Of a DNA stretch of 64,000 nucleotides, positions 63,786 to 64,000 are shown in pieces. The DNA comes from Haloarcula amylovorans (GTDB lineage: Archaea > Halobacteriota > Halobacteria > Halobacteriales > Haloarculaceae): assembly GCF_004681185.1 (NCBI RefSeq), contig NZ_SRIF01000003.1, forward strand, positions 62,001 through 126,000. Reading direction: 5' to 3'. A program made the translations under genes and the position numbers. Every line of letters begins with the position of its first letter. Within the stretch, counting starts at the first letter, position 1. A model generated the notes under the pieces. It saw only the letters and a list, made by a program, of their open reading frames with translations. It did no database searches and was not told the origin of the DNA.

Positions 63786-64000
63786 TTACGCGACGGTAAG
63801 TCCCTGCTCGGCTTCGAGCAGTTCGTGATAGCGGTTGCGGATAGTGACTTCGGAGATGTCCGCAACCTCGCTGACAGCCATCTGTGTCACCTTCTCGTTG
63901 GTCAACAGCGAGGCGGCGTACACCGCGGCCGCGGCGAGGCCGACCGGCGACTTTCCGGAGTGGACGCCCTGTTCTTTGGCGTTCTGGAGGAGTTGGCGGG
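63786..64000 (-). CDS. Transcription factor B (TFB), C-terminal part
   Basis: The frame is open at the right edge, so only the last 71 residues are seen. It reads RQLLQNAKEQGVHSGKSPVG, LAAAAVYAASLLTNEKVTQM, AVSEVADISEVTIRNRYHEL, LEAEQGLTVA: the second cyclin-like repeat of archaeal TFIIB homologues, which binds the B recognition element with TBP. Haloarchaea encode many TFB paralogues. Confidence 0.9.
   Translation of the reverse strand, partial: RQLLQNAKEQGVHSGKSPVGLAAAAVYAASLLTNEKVTQMAVSEVADISEVTIRNRYHELLEAEQGLTVA

Overview
This window looks like a haloarchaeal (class Halobacteria) chromosome or megaplasmid. The sequence is mostly GC-rich, the proteins are strongly acidic, and secreted proteins carry Tat signals. 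Two regulators end in a bacterio-opsin-activator type helix-turn-helix, the right edge holds the C-terminus of an archaeal transcription factor B, and TATA boxes commonly lie about 25-30 nt before start codons. I saw no tRNA, rRNA or CRISPR array. Function calls come from reading motifs and recalling families; no search was run.

Layout. 0-2.4 kb: two secreted PKD proteins with dockerin-like tails, one also with a cohesin-like domain. 2.5-10.3 kb: accessory DNA with small hypothetical genes, a Tat-secreted protein, a decayed TnpB element, and four of the five copies of a recurring palindromic promoter module. 10.3-18.4 kb: Nudix hydrolase, HTH_10 regulator, a four-gene thiolase/DUF35/CoA-transferase operon and a second operon (3-hydroxybutyrate-dehydrogenase-like SDR, membrane protein, sodium:solute symporter, 23-residue membrane miniprotein). 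A shared promoter motif precedes both operons. 18.4-23 kb: insertion-sequence graveyard with two more broken tnpB genes and an ion-channel gene truncated by one of them.

23-38.6 kb is the metabolic core. Two IclR regulators bracket a Rieske ring-hydroxylating dioxygenase (alpha and beta subunits), a BphB-like cis-dihydrodiol dehydrogenase, two VOC-fold proteins, a NicX-like ring-cleavage dioxygenase homologue, a thiamine-diphosphate enzyme, an aspartate-dehydrogenase-like enzyme, hydrolases and two transporters. A 17-bp palindrome (GTTCTG-N5-CAGAAC) recurs around the second IclR gene and the dihydrodiol dehydrogenase, with a weaker copy before the first IclR gene. Together these suggest a regulated pathway for an aromatic or N-heterocyclic acid. 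With the CoA-transferase/thiolase operon 10-20 kb away, the window could cover both upper and lower pathway steps.

38.6-52 kb: cell-surface and signalling genes (polysaccharide deacetylase, asparagine-synthetase-like protein, DUF7504 protein, large hybrid histidine kinase), a ParA relic, and an AT-rich island with a PD-(D/E)xK nuclease and a pentapeptide-repeat protein. 52-57 kb: plasmid-like segment with an OB-fold protein, a predicted structured RNA, a UspA protein, a large mobile-element protein and an iteron-like array. 57-64 kb: MFS transporter plus a frameshifted rhodanese/metallo-beta-lactamase gene under a divergent HTH_10 regulator, a DUF6788 gene with the fifth palindromic module, an SF1 helicase and the TFB fragment.
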